From contig JAHBMJ010005894.1 in NCBI GenBank assembly GCA_018398765.1, positions 5,445 through 32,944 on the forward strand: a DNA stretch of 27,500 nucleotides, read 5' to 3'. A program made the position numbers and the translations under genes. Shown in pieces: positions 9,991 to 21,822 of the stretch. The stretch is from Chromera velia (Eukaryota > Sar > Chromeraceae). Positions within the stretch are counted from its first letter, which is position 1. Each line of letters starts with the position of its first letter. The notes beneath the pieces were generated by a model. That model searched no databases, was not told the origin of the DNA, and was given only the letters and a program-made list of their open reading frames with translations.

Positions 9991-11297
9991 TATGTTCCAC
10001 CCTAGGGCCTTCCCGCTATGTCTATCTGTCGCCAGAGCTAGCAGGGCGGGGCGTTCCCCAGCCTAAGCTGAGGTATCAAACCCCGCCCTCGGGGCCCGCC
10101 AGAGTCTGTTACCCTGGAATTAAGAGATAGACATCAAAGAAACAGGCCGGATGTGAGCGTAGAAGCAATCAAATGATATTACGGATGAAGAGTTCAGAGG
10201 TACTTGCACTGGGGAGTGAACAGTTACAATCATTTGAATTAATGGATTCTAGCTCAGCCAGGCAGTACAAGAATTCTCTTTCATCTAGCCACTTAGCATA
10301 TGAAGAAAGTCTATGCATGAAGTCTAGCATGAAGTTATTAACATACCAAATACAAGAATCATGTACACAGAGTTTGTAGTCGCTACATTCAACAGACAGA
10401 GCACTGCTTTTGCCTTGTGGGTTAAATGAGAGCAGAGGTAAGAAACTGAACAGAGAGCTGTCGGTTACTGTGAGAGCACATCGAGGGAGGGCAGAAAAGG
10501 AGTAGAGACCAGAGGCGGATTTGTTGCAAAGAAGAAACACAAACATGTGATGAGAGGAGGGAAAAGCTTGTTGAAGGGGGGTGAGCTTGGCAAGAGGAGG
10601 GAAATGTGAAGAAGCGATAGCCCCCGCCTGCCGCGTGCAAACCTCTTCCGAAACTGTATGTCTAGCTCTGCCCTTAAAGAAGAAAGAGCCGGTTCTTTGA
10701 ACTTTCCGTCGCTGCTGCCCGCTTGTGCCAGGGTATTGCGGCACTCCCACCCCCAACGAACAAACAAAATCTAGACCAGCTCAACGAAGCAGCCACAAGG
10801 AGGCTCTCAAAAACTCTGGATAAGTGTTTCCCTTCCAGGCACGCAGCATTACAGCGGAAACAGTATGCATGGTTTGCGAGAGCGAGCACCACCAGTTGGC
10901 GAGTCTTCTTTGCTTAACAGTTAGCAGAACAACTCGAATGGCATCAATGCTGTCTCAACTATCTGTGTCTATCCACAGAAGTGGTGATACACAACGGACG
11001 GCCTAAAATTGAGGTTTTTTTGGGAACACGAGGGGAAACAAGAGTTAACACGGGAGGGTTGAAGCATCCCTTTTCCCCTTCTTGCCAGAGCCTTTTGCAA
11101 GTCACGTTCCCTCGGAGTCCATGTGTTCTTATTTTTAGGATCTCCCGGTTCCGGGTTCTCTCGGCTCTGCATCTGACTGACTCGCTTTTCAATGAATGAA
11201 ACGATCAATGCAACGTCGTTCAGCTGTAAGCAGAAAAGAAAGTGTGCTTAAACAAGAAGAGCACTGGATATAACGAAAACGAGCAGCAACGTACTAT

Positions 11298-11654
11298 TTG
11301 ATTTATACCGCTTGCGATGCGCACACTGTCCGCGCTGCCTCCGCAGTGTTCGCTTTCGGACTTTTGATGATTCTAAAAGACCAAAAGAGGGTTGAGGGGG
11401 CCTTTTCTGGCTGCCTAGGTAGTCGGAACTGCTCGATAGTCACAATTCACAAGCCTGTGTATCTACCTGTATGGCACTTCGACCATTTTACCGTGCACGT
11501 GACTGTCCCTAATTTGACCGTGTATGCGTGTCCGATGCTGAACGTTGCTATTAATGTCTTGATAGGCTTGGGTATCACTTTCTCTGCTCAGAAGCGAAAC
11601 AAAGGTTTGCATATTGTTCCTTCAAAAAGAGCCAGACTTACAATTGTAAAGTAA
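11298..11654 (+). CDS. Small unidentified ORF
   Basis: An open frame of 118 codons with reasonable amino-acid composition. The segment VHVTVPNLTVYACPMLNVAI followed by NVLIGLG loosely recalls the C-terminal half of retroelement aspartic proteases (a hydrophobic strand followed by an L-I-G-like motif). The D-S/T-G-A active-site half is not seen upstream. It lies 410 bp before the Ty3 element but is outside its LTR. It could be an exon, a fragment of another retroelement, or chance. Confidence 0.25.
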   Translation: MIYTACDAHTVRAASAVFAFGLLMILKDQKRVEGAFSGCLGSRNCSIVTIHKPVYLPVWHFDHFTVHVTVPNLTVYACPMLNVAINVLIGLGITFSAQKRNKGLHIVPSKRARLTIVK

Positions 11655-12064
11655 GATTCCCTTGCAATGCGATGAGGTGCAAATAAAGAGATGTCATGCA
11701 ACAATTAAACAAAGCACGATGATAACAGTCTAAGGCTGTTCCGTCTGCTTCGTGCGCAAGAGCCCACACAAAAACATGGAATTGTCCCACTGCATGCAGT
11801 CACTCTTTTGTATGTCCGATGCTAGTTTTCTTCAGTGACACATTCATACACATTCACTCCCCAAAATGAAAGATGGCTTTCACCCTAGCTTTCACTGCGG
11901 GGGAAGAGGGGGCTAGGGGGGGGGTTGCACAGGCTGTGCAGGTGACGCCATAACGCTGAGTCTCTGCATGGGTGCTTTTATTTGTGTTTTCTTCTGCTTA
12001 ACGAAACAAGTGTCTCATTTTTCTTTTCTTGTTCAGTTAATTTTTTTTTCTGTATGAGAGTTTC
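11655..12064. other. Spacer upstream of the Ty3 element
   Basis: No gene recognised. It contains a poly-G run (about 11908-11926) and a T-rich stretch just before the insertion site. Confidence 0.5.
12059..12064 (+). repeat. Target-site duplication, left copy (AGTTTC)
   Basis: AGTTTC directly precedes the 5' LTR and is repeated directly after the 3' LTR at 17963-17968. Six bases is slightly longer than the usual 4-5 bp of Ty3/gypsy elements. If the flanking C belongs to the LTR, the duplication is 5 bp. Confidence 0.75.
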
Positions 12065-12407
12065 CGTAACATAGTGAGGCGAGCCATGGGACCGGCCAAT
12101 CCCGGGGTGAGCCGAACTAACGCGCACCGCCGCCGCACGGGACGCCCACAGCTCAGAGACCAACACATGCACGCAGGCTCATGGAGGCGCCGCCATGCCA
12201 GTCTGTATTAGAAGAGAATTAAATAAAATAGAAATAAAGTGGAATTAATTCAGTTAGCTGCATATAGCCTGGATTGAGTAAACAACAGTTGCTTGCAAAG
12301 CTTCTAGAAGCAGTTTGGAAGTGAACCTTGAACTGACAGACTTTTCGTAGTAGAGATCTAACTGAACTAAGTGCGATCACTTAGGAGAAGAGGAGCTACC
12401 TCCTTAC
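12065..12407 (+). repeat. 5' LTR of Ty3/gypsy element
   Basis: 343 bp, identical in length to the 3' LTR and differing at four positions, all transitions (98.8% identity). The termini are CGTAAC and CCTTAC, with an inverted GTAA/TTAC end instead of the canonical TG/CA. An AATAAA-containing stretch (about 12220-12240) could supply polyadenylation. Confidence 0.95.
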
Positions 12408-12408
12408 G

Positions 12409-12423
12409 TGGTAGCACAGAGCC
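12409..12423 (+). other. Primer binding site
   Basis: TGGTAGCACAGAGCC starts one base after the 5' LTR. The first eight bases match the complement of a tRNA 3' end of the initiator-Met type (typical PBS TGGTAGCAGAGG); the rest matches with a two-base insertion. The tRNA identity is therefore tentative. Confidence 0.8.
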
Positions 12424-12524
12424 TGGTTGATCTCTCCAGGACCTCTGTTGCTCAGTCCAATACTGTAACAGTCATCTTCTTTCTTGGCAAGTAAATTCTT
12501 TTCTTCTCCCAAGACTCTCTCTCG

Positions 12525-13727
12525 ATGGAGCAGGTTCTGCAGCAATTGCTGGAGGGGCAGCAATTCATGCAGCAGCAGATGATCCAGGTACAGCAGACGC
12601 AACAACTTCAGCAATAACAGATGGACGCTCTGGGAGCACAGCAGCAACAAACAGCCACCGACGGGGGCCCAATCTATCAACAGCAGCAGCAAACACCAGA
12701 ACAACAGCAGCAGCAGCGGATAAATCAACAGCTGACTTCTCCACCTCCCCAGCGGTCGAACTTCAAGGCGAAAGAGCTGCCGGTGTTTCATGGGGACCGG
12801 AAGTTGCTCGAAGGTTGGGTCGCGGATATGAGGGAATACATACAGCTCTCCGATATTCAGGTGTCGAAGCAGTTGGGGTCGGTGCGTCAATACTTCTCCC
12901 GATTCCTCAAGCAATGGTATAATAAGACGCAGAGGTCCGCCTCTCCTTTTGTCAACGTAGAAGATCTCTTCACCCGTCTGTCCGAGCGTTTCCCCGATCC
13001 AAACAAATAGACAGACTTGAGAGGGGAAGTCCGGAACGTCCGTTGTCAAGGCAATGAGGGGGTTCACAAATACTCTGTCCGATTCAACGATATTGCAGAA
13101 GGAATCGTTGATGTGAGTGAGATTGATTTGATGTACAACTACATTCGGGGCCTTCCGGATGAGGTGAGGAAGGAAGTGAGGAGGAGGAAGCCTGACAGTC
13201 TCGATGCTGCGATGAAGGATGCAGAGGAGGCCGAGCAGCTGTTGAGTGGGGGAAGAAAGAAAGACTACGGGGGCCAGGGCAGAGACGGGCGAAGTGATTC
13301 GCACCCGCCTTTGCGACCTCAGTCCCAATCGAACGATGGGCCCGTCCCGATGGATCTCAACCGAATCTCCCAAATTTATTCCCTCTCCCAAGATGAGATC
13401 AAGAGGCATATTCAGGAGAATAGGTGCTTCAATTGTCACACGGTGGGACACTCTGCACGCCAGTGTAGGAATCGCAAGCAGCAACAGCAACAACAGGGTC
13501 CTAGGGGTCACGGGAGTCAGAGAAATTTCTACGGAGGTCAAAGACGCATGCACAACCTACAGAGTGGGGTGCAGCAGCACTACGGTGGTTTGGTGCAAGG
13601 GCAGTGGGGGAATCCAGTCATCCCGCAGGGGCTTACGCCTCCCCCTGGACTGTGCCCACCACCGCAGTTCTAGGGGAACCCTCCCCAGTGGTCACAGCGC
13701 TAGCAGCAGAATGCATCCCCGAGAGGG
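12525..13727 (+). CDS. gag: Ty3 Gag (capsid and nucleocapsid)
   Basis: Structural protein that packages element RNA into virus-like particles. The ATG at 12525 follows the PBS by about 100 bp. The N-terminus is Gln-rich. A retrotransposon Gag core follows (about 12760-13200: KELPVFHGDRKLLEGW, then YSVRFNDIAEG). A CCHC zinc knuckle, CFNCHTVGHSARQC, lies at 13425-13466. TAA at 12615 (within a Gln run), TAG at 13008 (after FPDPNK) and TAGs at 13671 and 13701 (Gln/Pro-rich linker) are all in the same frame as the downstream protease, and Gln suits each. Under the standard code the longest start would be the ATG at 12621. The 385-codon antisense ORF is a shadow of the CAG-rich sequence. Confidence 0.9.
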
Positions 13728-14411
13728 ATGTACTCCACGACTGGGGATAGGACAGGCAGGAGGGGGAAATTGATCACCTTCCACGGCACAGTGAATGGCA
13801 TCCTGATCCGTGCCCTTTGGGATCCAGGGGCGGACTCCATTTATGTGAGCAAGAGAGTTGTTGAGGCCGGGGAGTTCCGTTTGTCCGCCTTGGAGCCCTC
13901 CACGTGCAAAGGGGGCATCCGTCTCGATGGTGCGCAGGCTTCCTCGACTACTGTCCAATGGGAGACGCCTGATATCGATCTGAAAATTCAGGACTTCGCA
14001 GCCCCTCTGACCATGACTGTACTCGATTTAGATGAGGATTATGATATGGTCCTGGGGATGCCCTTCTGTGAGACCTTCAAACCCCTTCCCGATTTCGAAG
14101 CGAAGTCTCTCTTCATCGCTGCAGATCGTTCTCCCTCCGGGTCGCAGTTCACACTGTATGACTCGGAAATCTACCATATTCCGGGGGCCGAGCCTGAGCC
14201 CCTGACCCACAGAGAGATCCGTAGGCTTTCCAAGAAGGAATCTACCACCTTCCGGTGCTACCGTCTTGAGGTCCGCCCTCTTCCCTCCGTTTCCTCCCCC
14301 CTGGAGGTCAACTGAATCCAAGGAGCCACGACACAGAAGCCCCCGCCTCTCTCGTCTTTCTCGCCCGATCACCCGGTCAATTCGGATAATTATACAGATT
14401 TCCGCAGGGAA
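13728..14411 (+). CDS. Ty3 aspartic protease
   Basis: Processes the Gag-Pol polyprotein. Active-site segment LWDPGADSIYVS at about 13815-13850, the catalytic Asp codon being 13821-13823. The second residue is Pro where Ser or Thr is usual (DS/TGA). A flap-like region and LDEDYDMVLGMPF (about 14028-14066) match the C-terminal half of retroelement proteases. It is in frame with Gag. A TGA at 14313-14315 separates it from RT in the same frame. That TGA could be Trp, a readthrough or termination control point, or a mutation. Confidence 0.85.
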
Positions 14412-16015
14412 GTGCAGAGGGAGGGAATGAGGCCGGGGATGAGAAAGGTTCTGGAAAAGCATTTCAGCATCTTCCCAAATGAGATTCCCACCCTCCCACC
14501 CAAGAGGGAAGTCGAGTGTCACATCAAACTCGAGCCAGGTCACCGCCCCCCTGCTCGAGCTCCGTATAGGCTCACCTACGGGCAGCTCGATAAGCTCCGA
14601 AGACAGTTGGAGTCGTACTTGGCCAAGGGTCAGATCCGCCCTTCCAATTCCCCGTTTGCTGCCCCTGTCCTTTTTGTCACGAAGGCTGACAGCACTCAGC
14701 GTATGTGTATTGATTACACGCAGCTGAACAAGACCTGTGTGAGGGATAGATATCCCTTGCCACATCCGGATGACTTGATTTCCCGCCTGCACGGGGCCAA
14801 GTACTTCTCGTCTCTCGACTTAAGACAGTACTTCCATCAGATCCGGGTGGCCGAGGGCGACGAGGAGAAGACTGCTTTCGTAACAAGGTACGGCACGTTT
14901 GAGTGGCTGGTCATGCCGTTTGGTTACTGCAATGCGCCTGGTATCAGCATGCGTATGATCAATAAGACATTGCGCCCCTTGTTAGACAGGTGTGTAATTG
15001 TTTTTATTGATGATCTCTTGATTTTCAGCCGCACTCCTGAGGAACACGAGAGAGACGTGGAGGCCGTCCTCCAGCTCCTCGCCGACGAGTTTCTCTATGT
15101 CAAACTGTCGAAGTGTGATTGGTTCCGGATGGAAGCCAAGTTCCTGGGGCTGGTCATCAGTGAGGGTGGATTCAGGCCTGCGCCTGAGAAGGTGCAGGGA
15201 CTCCAGGACTTCCCCAAGCCGACCGACCGCACTTCACTGCGTCAGTTTTTGGGGTTAGGAATTGGTTTCGGAAGTTTGTTAGGGGGTACAGCCAGGTTGC
15301 TTCTCCCCTTCTCTCTCTTCTCCGCACCTCAATCCCCTTTGTGTGGGAGCCTGTGCATGATCAGGCATTCGTTGCTCTAAAGAAAGCTGTCCTTGAGCTT
15401 GCCACCCTTGCACTGCCTGACCCCAGTCAGCCTGTCTACATTGCACACGACGCCTCACAGTCGCATCAAGCCATCGGGGCAGTTGCCATTCAGCGCTGTC
15501 AGAAGACAGGAGCATACCGTCCGCTTGCCTTCGGCTCCCGCTGCCTGACCCCCACCGAGGCACGCTACCCAGTGAGGGAGTTAGAGCTGTTGGCGGTTGT
15601 CCATTTTACGAAAGTTTGGCGTCATTTCCTGACGCCCGGGTCGGAGTTTTGGACAGATCACAAGAGTTTAGAGAATTTGGGGAAGTCGTTTGAGCACTGC
15701 AGTCTGCGTGTGAGACGGTGGATTGAGTTTCTGGAGGAAGTGGCGGTTCCAATCAAATATATTCCGGGGAGGGCGAACATCGTTGCCGACGCACTTTCCC
15801 GCAATCCGCCCCCTTTAGTCCAGTCCTCCCCTTCTGCCCCTTTACCATCTATCAAAGTGAGGCAACCCACCCCGCCAACGGTCAGTCAGGCCGACGGTCC
15901 TGATAACGATGAGGCCCCAGGGCTTGAACCTGAGTATAAGGATGAGGGGGCAGTTGTTTGCGAGACCCGTTCTTTGGGGGGGGGGCACGGGGGCACTGAG
16001 CAGCGTCAGTGCTAG
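14412..16015 (+). CDS. Ty3 reverse transcriptase and RNase H
   Basis: Copies element RNA to cDNA and degrades the template. RT motifs in order: [50 protein letters not shown] and the polymerase FIDD box (15003-15014), then [11 protein letters not shown] one-base deletion near 15257, after RQFLGL, moves the frame; the following [12 protein letters not shown] reads in +2. RNase H follows in that frame: HDAS (Asp at 15449), RELELLAVV, and TDHKSL (Asp at 15656). The frame passes a TAG at 16013 whose downstream sequence ([14 protein letters not shown]) is still coding. Confidence 0.93.
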
Positions 16016-17508
<1,493 letters not shown>

Positions 17509-17605
17509 TCAAAGTGAATAGACAGGAATTATATGGTCAATTTTGGTTGGCAGTTAACCGCAGAAAAGCTGAGAAGAAGGACAGAGCGCATGGGACACAC
17601 GCTCC

Positions 17606-17617
17606 AAGGGGGAGGGG
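17606..17617 (+). other. Polypurine tract
   Basis: AAGGGGGAGGGG just upstream of the 3' LTR, the expected primer for plus-strand synthesis. Two bases (CA) separate it from the LTR start at 17620. Confidence 0.85.
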
Positions 17618-17619
17618 CA

Positions 17620-17962
17620 CGTAACATAGTGAGGCGAGCCACGGGACCGGCCAATCCCGGGGTGAGCCGAACTAACGCGCACCGCCGCCGCATGGGACGC
17701 CCGCAGCTCAGAGACCAACACATGCACGCAGGCTCATGGAGGCGCCGCCATGCCAGTCTGTATTAGAAGAGAATTAAATAAAATAGAAATAAAGTGGAAT
17801 TAATTCAGTTAGCTGCGTATAGCCTGGATTGAGTAAACAACAGTTGCTTGCAAAGCTTCTAGAAGCAGTTTGGAAGTGAACCTTGAACTGACAGACTTTT
17901 CGTAGTAGAGATCTAACTGAACTAAGTGCGATCACTTAGGAGAAGAGGAGCTACCTCCTTAC
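17620..17962 (+). repeat. 3' LTR of Ty3/gypsy element
   Basis: 343 bp, matching 12065-12407 except for four transitions. It contains an open frame joined to sequence upstream of the PPT, which is incidental. Confidence 0.95.
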
Positions 17963-17968
17963 AGTTTC
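17963..17968 (+). repeat. Target-site duplication, right copy (AGTTTC)
   Basis: Repeats 12059-12064 directly after the 3' LTR. Confidence 0.75.
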
Positions 17969-18271
17969 TGCCTCCGATCATTCTTCATTTTTGACAGTCA
18001 AAATGTGTGGATTATTTCAGTTGACTATTTTTTTTTCGACTACAAACATAAACTAACAGAGAAGACATTTTTTGTTTCCTTTCTTTTCCTCTTCTTCTGC
18101 ATTGTATGAGATCTTCTCCTCTGTCCTGTTCGATTTTGTTTTCAAATGTTTAGGACCGGTTTTATAGAGAAGGGAAACAGGAAAGTAGAAAGCGAAAGTT
18201 TTTAATTTTGCCTCAAATCAAGACAACACTCCTTTTGTCTGTGGCTTTCCCTAGAGCAAGAAGAGAGGATG
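17969..18271. other. Spacer between the Ty3 and CACTA elements
   Basis: T-rich sequence with no recognisable gene or repeat. Confidence 0.5.
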
Positions 18272-18327
18272 CACTACGGGCGCGACATTTGCCATGCCGG
18301 GGCCCATGGGCCATGCCCGAGGCATGG
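18272..18327 (+). repeat. Left terminal inverted repeat of CACTA element
   Basis: 56 bp beginning CACTACGGG and ending GAGGCATGG. It matches the reverse complement of 24518-24573 with two mismatches. A further inverted copy of the ATTTGCCATGCC word occurs at about 18350-18362, so the first 90 bp can fold into a hairpin. Confidence 0.93.
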
Positions 18328-18729
18328 GCGCCATGCCTGAGATTTTTCTGGCATGGCAAATACCTACCCTCCTGTTTCTAGCATGGAGACAAACCACATC
18401 CAAGTGAACAATATGACCACATAACCTTAATTATTAGTTAACCTCAGTATTGCTCGTGCCAGTACTTTTTTGAAGAAGAAACGGTGTCTGGGGAGGCCTG
18501 ATCGAGATCTCGGTAGTTTGTTCATTTTCTCAACTGTTACTTGGAGACGGAGTAAAAAGTTGACTCCCTTAATACCTTTTGTGAGGCTGGAAGCCTATCT
18601 TGTTCATTCTCGAACTATCAGAGGCTTCTCTGCTGTTAAGTGAAAGGCTATTGTTGGGTCGTTTTCGCTTCTGGAGGGTCCAGACCCATGGTTGGTCTTT
18701 GTTTGATTCTGTTGATTACTCTCTCCATC

Positions 18730-19396
18730 ATGCCGGACCACCGTTGCCCCTTCTACCCAAAAGTTTTCCCAGGGCCGAGCAGGTTGAATGCTCATCTCTC
18801 TGTTTATCCAGCTGCGAGAGAAGCACACGCAACAGCGGAAGTTAGCGGGCAACCCGTTCAAACCATCTTCGGCGATGAGACTGGTGAATGGAATGGGGTG
18901 TACATCGACCAGTGTCCACCCTTGAAAGGGGATGCGCTGATCAATTCTGTTCGGGCAGACATTCTTCAGAAAATAAAATGGGTGGGAGGGAATTCATACA
19001 GCCAGATTGCAGACATCGTGGCAGATATAAATTGACTGGACAGATTGTTGGAGGAAGAGGGCCGTTCAGGTGAGCGTCTTTTTCCAGAGACCCTTGGAGA
19101 GGATACAGACGGGCACGCCGTCAAGCGCTTTGCCCTGTCAGAGGGCGTTTTCACCGAAGAGTTTGTGTTTAGAAGGATAAAAAAACTACCCAACGGTATC
19201 TGGGTGGTTGACATGGAACAATTCCTCTGCGACTTGCTTTGTATTCCTCAGGTGATACAGATGTGGGACTTCGGTTCCAAATCCCCAACAGCAGGCAGCC
19301 GGGCCCCTCCCAGCCCTACAGATGATGAAAAAATGAAGAGCATCTTCGATGGCGGTAAATTCTCTGTCTCTGTGTCTCGCTCTCTCTCCGTCTCTC

Positions 19397-19427
<31 letters not shown>

Positions 19428-21470
19428 TTCTCTCACACACACACACACACATACATATACCCTCTCTCCTTTTTCCCAGGCAGTGTCGTTGTCCTCTGTG
19501 TATTTGTATGTCACGTGTCCTTAAATTGTTTCTTTTCTTCCCTTGTTTCTGCAGATGCCTACAGAAAGCACCCTCTTCTCTGTCAGGGGGAACAAAGAGA
19601 GTGGTCAAGAGATCAACTTATGAGAAAATATCAGGAAGAGCTGGATAGAGGAGAGCGGTCTCAAGTCGAGACTGACGTAGGAAATGAATCCAATTCGGAC
19701 GATGGCAGCGAGTCGGAAGGAGGGGGGAGCGACGGAGAGTTCGAAGACGGACTAGAGGGGGGGGATGCGGGGGACGGGGCAAGTGACTGCGCATCCGATG
19801 ATGATGCTAATTTCTTTGCCACTCATGCGAGACTGCACGGTGCTCGTAAAGATTAGAGGGTCAGTGCTGTACCACGTGATTTCTTGAAAGAGCTTTGGGT
19901 GTGGTTTAGCACCTCAAACGATGATGCGACTCTGTCCAACCCTCTTCAAAAGGGAGCGACAAAGTGTTTGCAGTGGGAGCTGATGCTTTTGAACCTTTAT
20001 GGAAGAGCTCGTTGGTCTTTCATAGCCCTGTATTGTTCTGTGGCGCTGCCGCAGCTGAAAGAGCTCCCTGGGGGGTTGCAGGCAGGAATCGATGCATTGC
20101 TTGCTGACCTGATAGGTTTTTTCTAAAAGCTTGCCGACGGTATTCCAATGGCTACAAGATGGGGAGACAGGTTAGTCAGGGGGTCACTTCTTGTGGCTTT
20201 TTTCGACATGCCTGCTGCATCTTTGACTATGCATCACAAAGACATCTCCTCCGCCATTCGGTGTTGTCTGTCATGTGGTTTTACTCGTTATTTGCTGGAC
20301 AAACCCATCAAATGCAACCAGTGCGACGACGTGTCGCCGGAAGAGTACGAATGGACAGTTGATAAATTGTAGAGTTTGCCGACTGAGACAAAGAAGAATG
20401 CATTCAAGAAACAGAAAGGAATCAAAGGAAAGACTCCCCTGAGTCGACTGTACGAATTCTCAGGTATGCATTTTCTTTTCATTTTTTTGATTGACCTTAT
20501 GTATACCACCCTCGAAGGAGTGCTTTCCTTTCATATTTTTTCTTTGTTCAGGTGGGGGATTGAAGGAAAACTTCTGTGTGTCAAGAAGCCGGGGTCAACA
20601 GCGAGAAGGGAAGGTTTGGATGTCAACGCATGGCTGTCAAAAGTATACTGGTCTCGTGCAGAGGGCCCAAACGCTTTGGGGGAAGTCCTCGAATAAGCAG
20701 TTGATGGAAAAGCAAAATCCTTCTCAACCACCGCTGCAAAAATGTTGCATTTCTTCCCTATTTTCCTTACCCTGCTCTATGAGGCCATCGCTGCATCACC
20801 CGCACAAGCTTTACATACAAATGCCCAGCAGCACCTTGCCTGTTTTATTGCCCACTGCCAGATCCTCTCGTTCATGTTCGCCAGCACTGTGCGTCGCTCA
20901 TGGCTCGACTGGTTAGGCAAACTCATCAATTCATTTCTAGGGCTCTTTTAGGCTCTCTACAAGATGGGAAAGAGACCCAAGTTCCATGCATACACTCACT
21001 TTCCTTCTCTCATTTTGAGGTTTGGCCCGCTTTGCCACCTGTGGGCAACGGCCGCAGAAGAAATGCATCAGCTGCCAAAATTCTTCATCAGTCGGGGGGG
21101 GTCAAACAGGAGGAATATCAACAAACAGAGCGTGATGGGTTTCATTTTTACTTTCTTTCTGTCCTTTCTTTATCCCGCGAAGCCCCGAACACGTTATGTT
21201 GGAGATGAGGTGAGAGAAGGCCTCATTGTGGGTGAGAACTCCAAGATGTACAGAATTCTGCAGGTTACGTCAGACTATGTGTATCTCTTTCGACTGAGCA
21301 TCACAGAGCCATTTCTTCTGTTACCAGTTTTGGTAGCACACGACAGGCGGCAGAACATTTCATGTCAAAAGCGGGAGAAGGTTGCAAAGTTTGATTTTCA
21401 TTCGTTTTTTCCTTCTGAAATGCATGCCGGAGGCTGGTGGGTCTTTCCAGGACTGAAAGAAATCGTGTAA
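18730..21470 (+). CDS. CACTA-type transposase, three exons
   Basis: Catalyses excision and insertion of the element. Exons: 18730-19354, 19555-20463 and about 20552 or 20566 to 21470. Intron 1 has GT..TTTCTGCAG borders and joins in phase. For intron 2 the obvious acceptor (20551) leaves the frame off by one base, whereas an AG at 20565 restores it. The N-terminus has a degenerate zinc-finger-like segment (HRCPFYPKVF..RLNAHLS), followed by an acidic Ser/Asp/Gly-rich linker (about 19660-19830). Then come a segment with FFDMPAASL and IRCCLSCGF, matching the D-P-A and CxxC region of CACTA/Plavaka-like transposases, and RPKFHAYTHFPSLILRFGP, matching their C-terminal FGP block. In-frame TGA at 19033, TAG at 19854, 20370 and 20949, and TAA at 20124 and 20694 interrupt it. 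The end is taken as TAA 21468. About 812 codons. Confidence 0.82.
19366..19460. repeat. (CT)n and (CA)n microsatellite in transposase intron 1
   Basis: CTCTCT with TTTCTC interruptions, passing into (CA)9 and ACATATAC. It lies wholly within the 200-bp intron 1 of the transposase gene. Confidence 0.95.
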
Positions 21471-21490
21471 AATTCAATTACCAATTCATT

Positions 21491-21822
21491 AATTCATTCA
21501 TTCAAATTAATTAATTATATTTACTCTTATAAGATTTTTAAAATAATTTTTGATTGCATGAATTGCTCATCCTATATAGTTGTGCTTGCTAGTTAGTGTT
21601 CTACACTTGCTTAAAAATATAATTTTTCTCTAGGTGAACGTTTTCCTATTCAAAAACGATTAATTCATTCATTCAAATTAATTAATTATATTTACTCCTA
21701 TAGGATTTTTAAAATAATTTTTGATTGCATGAATTGCTCACCCTATATAGTTGTGCTTGCTAGTTAGTGTTCTACAATTGCTTAAAAATATAATTTCTCT
21801 CTAGGTGAACGCTTTCTTATTG
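21491..21822. repeat. 171-bp tandem duplication spanning the 3' end of the accessory gene
   Basis: The segment starting AATTCATTCATTC at 21491 recurs at 21662 with few differences (copies about 160 bp each). Each ends in CTAGGTGAACG followed by the same C-terminal codons of the minus-strand gene. The duplication thus copied the last coding bases, the terminal TAG and an AT-rich 3' UTR. It sits between the convergent ends of the two transposon genes. Confidence 0.88.

Larger units (their letters stand above)
9832..11010 (-). mobile_element. 5'-truncated non-LTR retrotransposon (LINE), minus strand
   Basis: The minus-strand translation aligns over more than 250 residues with the plus-strand LINE at 26426-27500. 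Shared blocks include NWWCSLS against DWWHSLS, MLRA, LARLTPLQ-like LAKLTPLQ, MFVFLL and an SVTDGS-like TVTDSS. The coding part covers about 10110-11000 and the 3' UTR about 9864-10110. The UTR holds (GATT)5 at 9969-9990 and a GC-rich hairpin-like stretch at 10040-10110; the copy ends in (CTAA)8. In-frame TGA codons at 10783-10781 and 10171-10169 lie inside the conserved alignment. This is the C-terminal part of a LINE ORF2; RT catalytic motifs are absent, consistent with 5' truncation at about 11000. Activity is not expected from this copy alone. Confidence 0.75.

Noticed and set aside
10010..10110. Structured RNA gene in the GC-rich stretch
   Set aside because: It lies in the LINE 3' UTR and has no tRNA or known ncRNA signature.
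13008..13010. Ty3 TAG as a programmed gag-pol readthrough site
   Set aside because: It falls inside the Gag core, before the zinc knuckle, and several other TAR codons follow, so a single regulated readthrough does not explain it.
12396..13553. 385-codon minus-strand ORF
   Set aside because: It lies antisense to Gag with its zinc knuckle, is Leu-rich because Gag is CAG/CAA-rich, and has no domain.
14028..14792. 254-codon minus-strand ORF
   Set aside because: Antisense to the protease-RT region, whose conserved motifs are on the plus strand.
17533..17766. Open frame from the PPT region into the 3' LTR
   Set aside because: Its LTR part also exists in the 5' LTR; no homology. It follows the double TGA after the chromodomain.
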